Shown here: piece by piece, positions 9,381-20,887 of the stretch
How the letters are laid out: each line of letters starts with the position of its first letter
Position numbering within the stretch: the first letter of the stretch is position 1
DNA from: Alteriqipengyuania lutimaris
Lineage (GTDB): Bacteria; Pseudomonadota; Alphaproteobacteria; Sphingomonadales; Sphingomonadaceae
Direction: 5' to 3'
DNA length: 64,000 nucleotides
Assembly: GCF_003363135.1 (NCBI RefSeq)
Contig: NZ_QRBB01000001.1
Location: 1,178,001 to 1,242,000 of the forward strand
Position numbers and translations under genes: made by a program
The notes under the pieces: generated by a model
Told to the model about the DNA's origin: nothing
What the model saw: only the letters and a program-made list of their open reading frames with translations
Databases searched by the model: none

Positions 9381-10436
9381 ATGGCGAGGCGGCGCCAAGC
9401 AGTTACGATCAAGCATGTGGCGGCCGATGCGGGCGTGAGCCTGCAGACGGTCAGCCGAGTCATCAATCGCGAGCCCAGCGTCCGCCCGGAAATGCAGGAG
9501 CGGGTGCAGGCCTCGATCGACAAGCTGGGTTACGTCCCCTCGATCGCGGCGCAGCGGATGAGCGGGTCGCGATCCTACCTGATCCTGGCGCTCAACGATC
9601 GCGAGCGGACCATCGGCGACTGGACCGCCCGTCAGGGGAGCGACTGGGTCGACCAGATGCTGCTCGGCGGGATGCTCAAATGCGCCGAGCACGGGTACCG
9701 GATGATCATCGAACTGGTCGACACGCACAACGACCATGTCGAGCGTGAAATCAACGCCGCGCTCGTCGCGCTCCAGCCCGACGGGATCATCCTCACCCCG
9801 CCGCACTCGGACGATCCGCTCATCACCGGACTGCTGGACGAGCGGGGCATTCCCTTCGCGCGCATCGGTTCGATGGGCAATGGCTGCGGCATTCCGCTGA
9901 TCATGGGAGACGAGGGTGCCGCGCGCCTGGCCACCGATCACCTGCTGGGGCTGGGGCACACGCGCATCGGCTTCATCACCGGGGCGCAAGGCTACGAACT
10001 GAGCAAGTGGCGCGCCGCCGGGTGGCGCGCCGCGATGGCCGACGCCGGCCTCGCGATCGAGGGCCTGTGCGAAGAGGGCGACTTCACCTTCGCCTCCGGC
10101 CTGAGCGCGGCGCGCAAGCTGCTCGCCCGCGAGCCGCGTGCGACCGCGATTGTCGCGAGCAACGACCAGATGGCGCTCGCAGCGATCGACGCGGCGACAG
10201 AGGTGGGCTTGACCGTTCCCCAGGATCTGTCCGTCGTCAGCTTCGACAACACGCCGATCGCCATGTTCAATGAGCCTGCGCTGACGGCGATCGACCAGCC
10301 CATCGCCGCGACCGTCGCCCGCGCCGTCGAACTGATCATCGCCGCAAATCGGGGCGGGGAATTGCCGACCGCGCCCGAAGTGGTCGAGGCGGATATCATT
10401 TTGCGCAAATCGACCGCGCCCGTGACCCGCGAATGA
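9381..10436 (+). CDS. LacI-family transcriptional regulator
   Basis: 351 residues. The N-terminal helix-turn-helix reads TIKHVAADAGVSLQTVSRVI and is followed by the hinge SIAAQRMSGSRSYLI. The rest is a periplasmic-binding-protein-like sugar domain (VDQMLLGGMLKCAEHG, ASNDQMALAAIDAA, SVVSFDNTPIAMF). It is expected to repress the receptor/halogenase and glucosidase promoters through the TGTGAACGTTCACA-like sites and to be released by a sugar or phosphosugar. Its stop overlaps the MFS start by 4 nt (ATGA), tying regulator and transporter in one operon. No copy of the operator was seen in front of the regulator itself. Confidence 0.95.
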   Translation: MARRRQAVTIKHVAADAGVSLQTVSRVINREPSVRPEMQERVQASIDKLGYVPSIAAQRMSGSRSYLILALNDRERTIGDWTARQGSDWVDQMLLGGMLKCAEHGYRMIIELVDTHNDHVEREINAALVALQPDGIILTPPHSDDPLITGLLDERGIPFARIGSMGNGCGIPLIMGDEGAARLATDHLLGLGHTRIGFITGAQGYELSKWRAAGWRAAMADAGLAIEGLCEEGDFTFASGLSAARKLLAREPRATAIVASNDQMALAAIDAATEVGLTVPQDLSVVSFDNTPIAMFNEPALTAIDQPIAATVARAVELIIAANRGGELPTAPEVVEADIILRKSTAPVTRE

Positions 10437-11653
10437 CGGCTGAGGCTGACCAGGGGGCCGGGGCGGAGCGCGGCCAGCAGGCGACGCGCTTCCTGCTGCT
10501 CTATGCTCTGGCGGCAGCCGGCGGCGCGATCGCCTATGTGCCGTTCCTGACGATCCTGCTGCCGATCCAGGTCACCACGCTCGCCGCCGACGCGGACGTC
10601 GCGTGGCTTGCTTACGCCACGTTCACAGGGGCGGTCGCCGCGAGCCTCGCCAACATCGCGTTCGGGTGGCTGAGCGACCGGACGCGGACGCGCCGAAAGT
10701 GGATCGTTGCGGGCCTTGTCGTGTCGTCCGTTCTGCTCGTCCTGACTTCGCGAGTCGAGAATGTCGGCTGGCTTATCGTCCTGGTCGCGGTGTGGCAGGT
10801 GGCGCTCAACATGATGCTCGCTCCGCTCGCCGCATGGGCAGGCGATTCGATTCCCGACGGCCAGAAGGGAACGCTGGGCGGGCTGCTGTCCTTTTCGCCT
10901 GCCGCTGGCGCGCTGGCGGCTGCGTTCATCACCCTGCCGGGCTTCGCGGGCCCCGAAGGACGGCTCTGGCTCGTCGCCGCGCTCGTGGCGCTCTGCGTCC
11001 TGCCCGCCGTCCTGATCGGCCACCCCAGGCGTCTGCCGCATCTCGCCCCCGAGGCGCCCGGCGGCCATGCGGCGGAACCGGTCCGGCGCGAGCGGTCGCG
11101 CATCGTCGTGGTGCGCATGTGGCTGGCACGCCTGCTCGTCCAGACCTGCGAGGCGGCGCTCTTCGCCTTCCTGTATTTCTGGTTCCGGACCGTCGACCCG
11201 GCGATGACCGATGCGCGGGTCGCACAGATCTTCAGCGCGATCCTGATCGTGTCGGTCCCGCTCGCGATTGCGATCGGTCGCTGGACGGACGTGCATGCAA
11301 GGCCGTTCCTGCCGCTGTGCGTCACGGCCGCCTGCTCGACCGTAGGCCTCGTGATGATGGCCCTGTCGACCTCGCTGGGCGGGGCGGTGACCGGCTATCT
11401 CCTGTTCGGCGTCACGGCATCGGTCTTTCTCTCGCTGCATACGGGCCAGACGCTGCGGGTGCTGCCGCAGCCGCGCAATCGCGGGCGCGACCTCGGCATT
11501 TTCAATCTCACCAACACCGGCCCGTCGCTGATCATGCCGTGGCTGGCGCTGGCCATGATACCGGTCTTCGGCTTCGCCGGACTGTTCTTCGTCCTCGCCG
11601 GCTGCGCGCTGCTCGCGGCGCTCCTGCTGATGAATTTGCCCCGTCAGTCCTAG
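10433..11653 (+). CDS. MFS transporter (putative sugar permease)
   Basis: 406 residues with about 12 hydrophobic segments, for example AAAGGAIAYVPFLTILLPIQ near the N-terminus and LFFVLAGCALLAALLLMNL at the end. WLSDRTRTRRKW is the conserved loop 2-3 motif of the major facilitator superfamily. Start overlaps the LacI stop by 4 nt. Position between a LacI gene and a GH3 glucosidase indicates uptake of a glucoside or oligosaccharide over the inner membrane, although the exact substrate is not readable from sequence. Confidence 0.88.
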   Translation: MTAEADQGAGAERGQQATRFLLLYALAAAGGAIAYVPFLTILLPIQVTTLAADADVAWLAYATFTGAVAASLANIAFGWLSDRTRTRRKWIVAGLVVSSVLLVLTSRVENVGWLIVLVAVWQVALNMMLAPLAAWAGDSIPDGQKGTLGGLLSFSPAAGALAAAFITLPGFAGPEGRLWLVAALVALCVLPAVLIGHPRRLPHLAPEAPGGHAAEPVRRERSRIVVVRMWLARLLVQTCEAALFAFLYFWFRTVDPAMTDARVAQIFSAILIVSVPLAIAIGRWTDVHARPFLPLCVTAACSTVGLVMMALSTSLGGAVTGYLLFGVTASVFLSLHTGQTLRVLPQPRNRGRDLGIFNLTNTGPSLIMPWLALAMIPVFGFAGLFFVLAGCALLAALLLMNLPRQS

Positions 11654-11674
11654 CCGCTTGCAATCGCAAAGCGG
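11654..11674 (+). terminator. weak hairpin after MFS gene
   Basis: CCGCTTGC and GCAAAGCGG form an imperfect stem with an AATC loop immediately after the MFS stop. No T-run follows, so this is a weak candidate terminator. Confidence 0.3.
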
Positions 11675-11691
11675 GAATGCAAGAAGCCCTT

Positions 11692-11705
11692 TGAGAACGT
11701 TCACA
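11692..11705. promoter_or_regulatory. LacI-type operator copy 3, before the GH3 gene
   Basis: TGAGAACGTTCACA differs from a perfect palindrome at one pair and shares the GAACGTTC core with the two copies upstream of the TonB receptor. It lies 24 nt before the GH3 start, a position suited to repression by roadblock or promoter overlap. Confidence 0.68.
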
Positions 11706-11729
11706 CGGCCCCAGTGAGAGGCCGGGAGC

Positions 11730-14129
11730 ATGCGAGGGATTGGAATGCGGGTCGGGATTTTTGCAGCAATTGGTGCACTGCTGGCGACGGGCTGCACGCC
11801 TGCGCAGATCGGGACGACGGCACCGGCAATCACACCTCAAGCGGCGCCGGAAACGGACGAGGACGTGCGCGTCGCCGACCTGCTGTCGCGCATGTCGCTC
11901 GAACGCAAGGTCGCGCAGCTGATCCAGCCGCAGATCAACTCCTTCACGCCCGAGGATATGGCGCGCTACCGCTTCGGCAGCTACCTCAACGGCGGCAATG
12001 GCGGGCCCTACGGCGACGAGTTCGCGCCCGCGTCCGAGTGGCTGCGCTACGCCGACGAAATGTATCGCGCCTCGATCCGTCCGCTGCCGGGCGACGAACC
12101 GGTGATCCCGACGATCTGGGGCACCGACGCGGTCCACGGGCACACGAACGTGCCGGGCGCGACGATCTTCCCGCACAATATCGGGCTGGGCGCGACGCGC
12201 GACGCCGATCTGGTCCGCCGCATCGGCGCGGCGACCGCGGCCGAAATCGAGGTTACGGGGATCGACTGGAATTTCTCCCCCACCGTGGCCGTCGCGCGCG
12301 ACGATCGCTGGGGTCGCACCTACGAAAGCTATTCCGAAAACCCGCGCATCGTCGCCGAGATGGGCGCCGCGCTGGTCGAGGGGCTGCAGGGTAAGCCCGG
12401 AACCGACGACTATCTGGGGGCAGGCCGCGTGGCCGCGACGGCCAAGCACTTCTTCGCCGATGGCGGGACCGACCAGGGCGTCGACCAGGGCGACGTCAAT
12501 GGCGATATCGAAGCGCTCAAGGCCATTCACGCCGTCCCATACCCGGCTGCGATCGACGCCGGCGTCGAAGTGATCATGGCCAGCTTCAACTCCATCAACG
12601 GCGTCAAGATGCATGGCAACCGCGCCCTCCTGACCGGGGTTCTGCGCGAGGAAATGGGCTTCGAAGGCGTCGTCGTGGGCGACTGGAACGCGCACGGCCA
12701 GATCGCCGGATGCAGCGTGGACGATTGCCCGCAGGCGCTGCTGGCCGGGCTCGACATCTACATGGTGCCCGACGACTGGAAGGGCCTGCTCGAAAATCTC
12801 GTCGCGCAGGTCGAGGACGGGACGATCCCGATGGCGAAGCTCGATGAAGCGGTCGGGCGCGTGCTGCGGCTGAAGCTTCGCCTCGGGCTGCTGGAAGAGG
12901 GCGCGCCTTTGCCCTCGCAGCGCGCCAATGCAGGCGACGACGCGCTGCTCGGCTCGTCCGAACATCGTGCCTTGGCGCGCGAAGCGGTGGCGAAATCGCA
13001 GGTCATTCTCAAGAACGACGGTGTCCTTCCGTTGAAGGAGGGCGCGAAGATCGTCGTCGCCGGTAGCGCCGCAGACGACATCGCAACGGCCGCCGGTGGC
13101 TGGACGCTGACCTGGCAGGGCGGGGGCGAGCTCGACAATTCGTATTTCCCCAACGCCACGTCGATCGCGGCGGCCATCGCCGACGAAGCGCGCGCACAGG
13201 GCGGCTCGGCCACCTATGCGCCCGACGGCGAGACCGCGGGCGGGGATTACGATGCGGCGGTGGTCGTGTTCGGCGAGGAGCCTTATGCGGAGTTCGTCGG
13301 CGATCGCAAAACGCTGGTCCTCGAAGATAGCGAAGGCCTCGATCTCATTCGCAAGTTCAACGCTGCGGGCACGCCGGTGGTGGCGGTGTTCCTCTCGGGC
13401 CGTCCGATGTGGATGAACCGCGAGCTCAATGCCGCCGATGCATTCGTCGCCGCATGGCTTCCCGGCAGCGAGGGTGCGGGCGTGTCCGACATCCTGTTCG
13501 GCAGGCGCGATGCGACGGGCAGGCTCTCCTTCAGCTGGCCGGCCGAGTGCGGCGGAGCGCCGGTGAACGGGCCCGAAGGCGCGCTGTTTCCGGTCGGCTA
13601 CGGGCGGGCGCTCTCCGACACCGCGCCGCTCGGTCCGCTGTCCGAGGATTGCGGCTACCTGACCCAGGGCAGCGCTGCGACATGGTACGACATGGGCCGT
13701 CTCGCGAGCGATATTTCGGCCTATGCCGGTGAAACGCGCCTGCCCAATCTGATAGGAGAGGGCGAGGGCATCGTCGCGCGGGGACTCGATCGCACGCGGC
13801 AGGAAGATGCGCGCGAGATCGCTTTCGCGCCGGGTGCAAGGCTCACCCTTTCGCAAGGCGATGGCGGTTCGGGCGACTACCGCATCCTGTACAACCTCGA
13901 GGCGCAGCCCACGGGCAAGGTGTCGCTGACGCTGGGCGAGACCACGATCGACATCACGCGCAATCTCGCGCTGAGCGCGGGCAAGGGCTGGCGCGAGATG
14001 ATCATCACGCAAGACTGCATGCCCGACCTCGGCGACACGCTGTCGATCACCTCCGAGGCGGCGATGACCTTGGGAATTGCGCGGATCGTCCGGCAGAATA
14101 TGCCGGAAGGCGCACAATGCTCCTTCTAG
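11730..14129 (+). CDS. GH3 beta-glucosidase lipoprotein (exo-glucan type)
   Basis: 799 residues. The lipobox LLATGC places acylated Cys22 at the membrane, so the enzyme is exported to the periplasm or outer membrane. The GH3 catalytic barrel contains IWGTDAVHGH, KHFFADGG (Lys239-His240) and VVVGDWNAHGQ, in which Asp318 is the expected nucleophile. A second alpha/beta domain follows, and the last 150 or so residues form a beta-rich appendage as in marine exo-1,4-beta-glucosidases. It should release glucose from beta-linked glucans or cello-oligosaccharides taken up by the neighbouring TonB receptor. The operator at 11692 suggests LacI control. Confidence 0.93.
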   Translation: MRGIGMRVGIFAAIGALLATGCTPAQIGTTAPAITPQAAPETDEDVRVADLLSRMSLERKVAQLIQPQINSFTPEDMARYRFGSYLNGGNGGPYGDEFAPASEWLRYADEMYRASIRPLPGDEPVIPTIWGTDAVHGHTNVPGATIFPHNIGLGATRDADLVRRIGAATAAEIEVTGIDWNFSPTVAVARDDRWGRTYESYSENPRIVAEMGAALVEGLQGKPGTDDYLGAGRVAATAKHFFADGGTDQGVDQGDVNGDIEALKAIHAVPYPAAIDAGVEVIMASFNSINGVKMHGNRALLTGVLREEMGFEGVVVGDWNAHGQIAGCSVDDCPQALLAGLDIYMVPDDWKGLLENLVAQVEDGTIPMAKLDEAVGRVLRLKLRLGLLEEGAPLPSQRANAGDDALLGSSEHRALAREAVAKSQVILKNDGVLPLKEGAKIVVAGSAADDIATAAGGWTLTWQGGGELDNSYFPNATSIAAAIADEARAQGGSATYAPDGETAGGDYDAAVVVFGEEPYAEFVGDRKTLVLEDSEGLDLIRKFNAAGTPVVAVFLSGRPMWMNRELNAADAFVAAWLPGSEGAGVSDILFGRRDATGRLSFSWPAECGGAPVNGPEGALFPVGYGRALSDTAPLGPLSEDCGYLTQGSAATWYDMGRLASDISAYAGETRLPNLIGEGEGIVARGLDRTRQEDAREIAFAPGARLTLSQGDGGSGDYRILYNLEAQPTGKVSLTLGETTIDITRNLALSAGKGWREMIITQDCMPDLGDTLSITSEAAMTLGIARIVRQNMPEGAQCSF

Positions 14130-14218
14130 AGGCAGGCACTCGATTGCGGCGCGGGCCGCTCGGCTGAGGGATTTGAGGCAGGTCTGCGCGAAAGAGGCGC
14201 ATTCTGCACGGGGGATAC

Positions 14219-15805
14219 ATGGCACTCGAGACCATCGATATCGTGATCATCGCGCTTTATGCGCTGGCCTTGCTGGGCATCGCGCTCGCGGTGTCGCGTC
14301 AGCCCAAGGGCTCGACCAAGAATACCGAGGATTATTTCCTCGCCGGGCGCGCCCTGCCTTGGTGGGCGATCGGCGCCTCGCTGATCGCGTCCAACATTTC
14401 CGCCGAGCAGATCATCGGCCAGTCGGGCCAGGGCTATGCGGTCGGCATCGCGATCGCCGCCTATGAATGGCAGGCCGCGCTGGTCCTCATCATCGTGGCC
14501 AAGTTCTTCCTCCCGATCTTTCTCAAGCGACGCATCTACACGATGCCGCAATTCCTTGCGGAGCGGTACGGCGAGGGCGTGAAGACGCTGATGAGCGTGT
14601 TCTGGGTCGCGCTTTATACCTCCGTCAACCTCACCACCGTGGTATGGCTCGGCGGGCTCGCCATCTCATCGCTCACCGGCTGGGGCGTGTTCGCGGCGAT
14701 GGCGGCGCTGGCGGCGTTCGCGGCGCTCTATTCGCTCTATGGCGGGCTCAAGGCGGTCGCGCTGACCGACATCATCCAGGTCGTGATCCTGATCGTCGGC
14801 GGCTTCGCGATCACATGGATCGCGCTCGACGCGCTGGCGGGCGCGGACGGGGCCATCGCCGGGCTCGGCGTGCTCATGGAAGAGATGCCGGGCCATTTCG
14901 AGATGATCCTCGACCGGGACAATCCGGCCTATGGCGACCTGCCCGGGATCTGGACGCTGCTGGGCGGATTGTGGGTCCTCCATTTCAGCTACTGGGGCTT
15001 CAACCAGTACATCATCCAGCGGGCGCTGGGGGCGGAGAGCCTGGGCGAAGCGCAGAAGGGCCTCGCCTTCGCCGCCTTCCTCAAGCTGCTGGTGCCCTTC
15101 ATCGTCGTCATCCCGGGCATCGCGGCGGTGATGCTGGCGCAGCAGGGTGCGCTGGACGGCAGCGCGCTCGCCGCGCAATCCGACCGTACCTATGGCGAAC
15201 TGATGGCCTTTGCGCCCGCCGGTCTGCGCGGGCTGGTGTTCGCGGCGCTGATCGCGGCGGTGGTTTCCAGCCTCGCGTCGATGATGAACTCGATCTCGAC
15301 CATCTTCACGATGGACCTCTATCGCTCGTGGAAGCCCGATCGGTCGGAGACGCATTATGTCACCGTCGGCCGGATCACCGCCTTCGCCGCGATGGCCATC
15401 GCGCTCGTCTTGGCGCGGCCCTTCCTCGGCGGCTTCGACAGCGCGTTCCAGACCGTGCAGGAATATACCGGCTTCATCGCGCCCGGCATCGTCATCGTCT
15501 TCCTGCTCGGCTTCTTCGACAGGCGCGCCAATGCCGCCGGAGCCTACACCGCGCTCATCGGCTCGGTCGCGGCGAACGTGGTGCTCAAGTTCGCGGCACC
15601 CGACATTCCCTTCATCATCCGCATCTGGATCGTCTTCGTCGTCGCGCTGGTCGCTTCGATGCTGATCTCGCGCCTGACGGGCAGGCCCCGGGAAGAGCAG
15701 ACCGTGCGGCTGGGGGACATCGCCTTCGGCACGAACGCGCTGTTCAACACGCTTGCGGTGCTCGTGATCGGGATTCTCGTGGGCTTGTACGTCTGGCTGT
15801 GGTGA
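14219..15805 (+). CDS. sodium/sugar symporter (SSS family, SGLT-like)
   Basis: 528 residues with about 14 hydrophobic segments. The N-terminal NTEDYFLAGRALPWWAIGASL and ASNISAEQIIGQSGQGYA are the diagnostic SGLT/vSGLT stretches around the first core helix, and ALYSLYGGLKAV is another family motif. It would carry glucose or galactose with Na+ over the inner membrane, directly supplying the glucokinase and Entner-Doudoroff operon that starts 112 nt downstream. The 89-nt gap behind the GH3 gene holds no evident terminator, so co-transcription with it is likely. Confidence 0.93.
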   Translation: MALETIDIVIIALYALALLGIALAVSRQPKGSTKNTEDYFLAGRALPWWAIGASLIASNISAEQIIGQSGQGYAVGIAIAAYEWQAALVLIIVAKFFLPIFLKRRIYTMPQFLAERYGEGVKTLMSVFWVALYTSVNLTTVVWLGGLAISSLTGWGVFAAMAALAAFAALYSLYGGLKAVALTDIIQVVILIVGGFAITWIALDALAGADGAIAGLGVLMEEMPGHFEMILDRDNPAYGDLPGIWTLLGGLWVLHFSYWGFNQYIIQRALGAESLGEAQKGLAFAAFLKLLVPFIVVIPGIAAVMLAQQGALDGSALAAQSDRTYGELMAFAPAGLRGLVFAALIAAVVSSLASMMNSISTIFTMDLYRSWKPDRSETHYVTVGRITAFAAMAIALVLARPFLGGFDSAFQTVQEYTGFIAPGIVIVFLLGFFDRRANAAGAYTALIGSVAANVVLKFAAPDIPFIIRIWIVFVVALVASMLISRLTGRPREEQTVRLGDIAFGTNALFNTLAVLVIGILVGLYVWLW

Positions 15806-15839
15806 GGCAACCGGGCGCGGGGAACCTGCCGGTGCCGCA

Positions 15840-15855
15840 ATGCATACCTATGCAT
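15840..15855. promoter_or_regulatory. 16-bp palindrome upstream of zwf (candidate operator)
   Basis: ATGCATA-CC-TATGCAT has perfect 7-bp arms and stands 62 nt before the zwf start in the only gap (112 nt) in front of the Entner-Doudoroff operon. It is a plausible repressor site; the protein that would bind it is not identified and it does not resemble the GAACGTTC operators. Confidence 0.4.
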
Positions 15856-15917
15856 GTGGCATCCGACACTGCCTTGCGCCTATACCCCTGCCAAAACGCG
15901 AAAGAGGTACGCACCGC

Positions 15918-17363
15918 ATGAGCCAGTCTTCGTCCACCCTGCTGCTGTTCGGCGCGACCGGCGATCTCGCCAGGCGCATGCTGCTGCCCTCGCTCTATGC
16001 GCTGCACGAGGACGCGCTGATCGCGGAGGACCTGCGCATCGTGGGCACCGCGCGCAGCGAGATGAGCGACGCCGAATTTCGCGAGATGGCGCGAGAGGCG
16101 CTGGACGAATACCTGCCCGAAGACCGCAAGGATGAGGGCAAGATCGGCTCGTTCCTCGACCATCTGCAATACCAGCCGCTCGACGCCTCGACGATCGAGG
16201 GCTTCGACGATCTGGCCGAGAAGCTGGGCGATATCTCGGGCGGGCTGTCGATCTTCCTCTCGACCGCGCCGTTCCTGTTCGAACCGACGATCCGCGGCCT
16301 CAAGTCCGCAGGCCTCGCGGGCGACAATGTGCGCATCGGTCTCGAAAAGCCGCTGGGCAACGATCTCGCCAGTTCGCGGGTGATCAACGATGCGGTGGCG
16401 AGCGCCTTCGACGAGGACCGGATTTTCCGGATCGATCACTATCTGGGCAAGGAAACGGTGCAGAACCTGATGGCGCTGCGCTTCGCCAATGCGATGTTCG
16501 AGCCGCTGTGGAATGCCAACGGGATCGACCATGTCCAGATCACCATCAGCGAGACGGTGGGGCTGGAAGGCCGCCATGCCTTCTACGACGAGACCGGCGC
16601 ACTGCGCGACATGGTCCAGAACCACATCCTGCAGCTGCTCGCGCTGATCGCGATGGAGCCTCCGGCCGACTTCGACGCGACCAGCATTCGCGACGAGAAG
16701 GTCAAGGTGCTGCGCAGCCTGCGCCCGGTCCAGCCGGACGAGATGGTGCGCGGCCAGTATGGCAGCGGCGCGGTGAACGGCGGCGCGGTCGGCGCCTACG
16801 AGGACGATCTGGGCGAGCCATCAGAGACCGAGACGTTCGTTGCGCTGAAAGCCCATGTCGAGAACTGGCGCTGGCAGGGCGTGCCCTTCTACCTGCGCAC
16901 GGGCAAGCGCATGGCGGAGCGCCGCAGCGAAATCGTGGTCCAGTTCAAGAGCGTGCCGCACAACATCTTTGCCGAGCGTGGCGGGAAGCTGGCTGCGAAC
17001 CGGCTGGTCATCCGGCTCCAGCCCGAAGAATACGTGCGCCTGATGGTGATGGCGAAGCAGCCCGGAATGGACCGCGACGGGGTGACCTTGCGCGAGGTCC
17101 CTCTCGACCTGTCGCTCACCCACGTCTTCGCCAAGGCGCGCAGGCGGATCGCCTACGAGCGGCTGCTGCTCGACCTGATCGACGGCGACCCGACGCTGTT
17201 CGTGCGCCGCGACGAGGTGGAAGCGCAGTGGAAATGGATCGATGCGATCCGCAAGGTGTGGAGCGAGACCGACATGAAGCCCAAGTCCTATGGCTCGGGC
17301 GGCTGGGGTCCGAGCACCTCGGTCGCGCTGACCGAACGCGACGGAGTGAGCTGGCATGAGTGA
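15918..17363 (+). CDS. zwf: glucose-6-phosphate 1-dehydrogenase
   Basis: 481 residues from the ATG giving MSQSSSTLLLFGATGDLARR, preceded by AAAGAGG. Longer in-frame extensions run through the palindrome region and are not protein-like. GATGDLA (12-18) binds NAD(P)+, and RIDHYLGKE (171-179) is the active-site signature with the substrate-binding lysine. It oxidises glucose-6-phosphate to 6-phosphogluconolactone, the first step of the operon zwf-pgl-edd-glk-eda. Its end overlaps pgl by 8 nt. Confidence 0.97.
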   Translation: MSQSSSTLLLFGATGDLARRMLLPSLYALHEDALIAEDLRIVGTARSEMSDAEFREMAREALDEYLPEDRKDEGKIGSFLDHLQYQPLDASTIEGFDDLAEKLGDISGGLSIFLSTAPFLFEPTIRGLKSAGLAGDNVRIGLEKPLGNDLASSRVINDAVASAFDEDRIFRIDHYLGKETVQNLMALRFANAMFEPLWNANGIDHVQITISETVGLEGRHAFYDETGALRDMVQNHILQLLALIAMEPPADFDATSIRDEKVKVLRSLRPVQPDEMVRGQYGSGAVNGGAVGAYEDDLGEPSETETFVALKAHVENWRWQGVPFYLRTGKRMAERRSEIVVQFKSVPHNIFAERGGKLAANRLVIRLQPEEYVRLMVMAKQPGMDRDGVTLREVPLDLSLTHVFAKARRRIAYERLLLDLIDGDPTLFVRRDEVEAQWKWIDAIRKVWSETDMKPKSYGSGGWGPSTSVALTERDGVSWHE

Positions 17364-18065
17364 CGAAACGCGCCTCTCGCGGCCCGAGGGATGGCACGAA
17401 TTCGCCGACAATGCTGCGATGGCTGCGGCCTGCGCGGATCGGGTGAGCGCGATCATCGCGGATGCGATCGCGGATCGCGGCGAGGCGGTGGTCGCCTTTC
17501 CGGGCGGATCGACCCCGGTCGCCGCCTTCGAGCTGCTGAAAGAGCGTCCGCTCGACTGGGAGAAGGTGACGATCCTGCCGGGCGACGATCGCATGGTCGA
17601 TCACACCGACAAGCTTTCCAACTTCGCCATGCTCGAAGCGCATTTCGGCGCTACGGCTGCGCGCCTCGTGCCGCTGGTGGGCAAGGGGGAGAAGGCTCTC
17701 GCGGACGCGGCCCCCGTGAACGAGAGGCTGAGCGCACTGGCGTGGCCGCTCGACCTCGCATGGCTCGGCGCGGGCGGCGACGGGCACACCGCGTCGATCT
17801 TTCCCGGCCCCGACTACCGCACGGCATTGACCACGAAGGCGCGCGCGCTGAAAGTGACGCCCGACCCCTTGCCGCCCGAAGCGCCCGTTGCGCGGATCAC
17901 CTTGAGCGCGGCCTCGATCCGATCGGCGCGCCATCGGATGGTGTCCATCCGCGGCGGCGACAAGCGCGACGTACTGCTCGCCGCCCTGTCCGACGGGAGC
18001 GAGAGCCCCTACCCGGTGGGTGTGGTGCTCGATTCCTCGCCCGCCGAATTCTACTGGAGCCCGGC

Positions 18066-18069
<4 letters not shown>
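17356..18069 (+). CDS. pgl: 6-phosphogluconolactonase
   Basis: 237 residues. FPGGSTPVAAFELL and LPGDDRMVDHTDKLSN, followed by WLGAGGDGHTASIFPG, are the sugar-phosphate binding and catalytic segments of the DevB/SOL family. It hydrolyses the lactone made by Zwf to 6-phosphogluconate. The start overlaps the end of zwf and its TGA overlaps the edd ATG, so translation is coupled on both sides. Confidence 0.95.
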
Positions 18070-19897
<1,828 letters not shown>

Positions 19898-19901
<4 letters not shown>

Positions 19902-20887
19902 TCGAGCGGCCGGACCGCATCGTTGCGGTCGATATCGGGGGCACCCACGCCCGCTTCGTCATCGCCAGCTTCGATGCCGAGGGCACGATCACGCTGGGCG
20001 AGCCGGTCACCCTGAAGACCGAGGACCACGCCAGCTTCCAGACCGCGTGGGAAGATTTCGGCTCGATGCAGGAGGGCGACCTGCCCCGCGCGGTCGCCAT
20101 CGCGGTAGCCGGGCCGGTCGGCGGAGAGGTGATCCGCTTCACCAACAACCCGTGGCTCATCCGCCCCGCGCTGGTGAAGTCGAAGCTGAACGTCGACGCC
20201 TTTACCATCGTCAACGATTTCGGCGCGGTCGGCCATGCGGTCGCGCGCGCGCAGGACAGCGATTTCCTCCACCTGACCGGGCCGGACCAGCCACTGGCGA
20301 GCGAGGGGACGATCAGCATCGTCGGCCCGGGCACCGGGCTCGGCGTGGCGCAGATCTATCGCGACGGACATGGCGGCTACCGCGTCCAGGCGACCGAGGG
20401 CGGCCATATCGACTTCGCCCCGCACGACATGATCGAGGACGCTATCCTCGCGCGGCTGCGCAAGCGGCATAATCGCGTGTCGGTGGAACGCGTCGTCTCG
20501 GGCCCCGCGATCGTCGATATCTACGCAACGCTCGCCCGGATGGAGAGCCGCGGCGTGATCGAGGAGGACGACCGCACGATCTGGCAGGCGGGCATGTCGG
20601 GGGAAGACAGCCTCGCTGCGGCGGCGGTCGACCGGTTCTGCCTCTCGCTCGGCAGCGTGGCGGGCGACATCGCGCTCGCGCAGGGGGGCTTTGGCGGCGT
20701 GGTCATCGCGGGCGGGCTCGGCTACCGCATCCGCGATACGCTGGCCCAGTCCGGTTTTGCCGAGCGGTTCCAGGCCAAGGGCCGCTTCCAGACGCTGATG
20801 TCGACCATTCCGGTCAAGATCATTACCCATCCCCAGCCCGGCCTGTTCGGCGCGGCAGCGGCCTTCGCCAAGGAGCATTTCGTATGA
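19898..20887 (+). CDS. glk: glucokinase
   Basis: 329 residues from GTG 19898, overlapping the edd stop by 4 nt. [17 protein letters not shown] is the phosphate-1 ATP loop of the ASKHA fold, AIAVAGPV and NDFGAVGHA are the glucose-binding region, [11 protein letters not shown] is phosphate-2 and EGGHIDFAP follows as in E. coli Glk. It phosphorylates incoming glucose. Its presence inside the pathway operon fits uptake by the non-phosphorylating SSS symporter rather than a PTS. Confidence 0.96.

Noticed and set aside
11532..14225. 897-codon minus-strand open frame
   Set aside because: Antisense of the GH3 gene; no motif or ribosome site.
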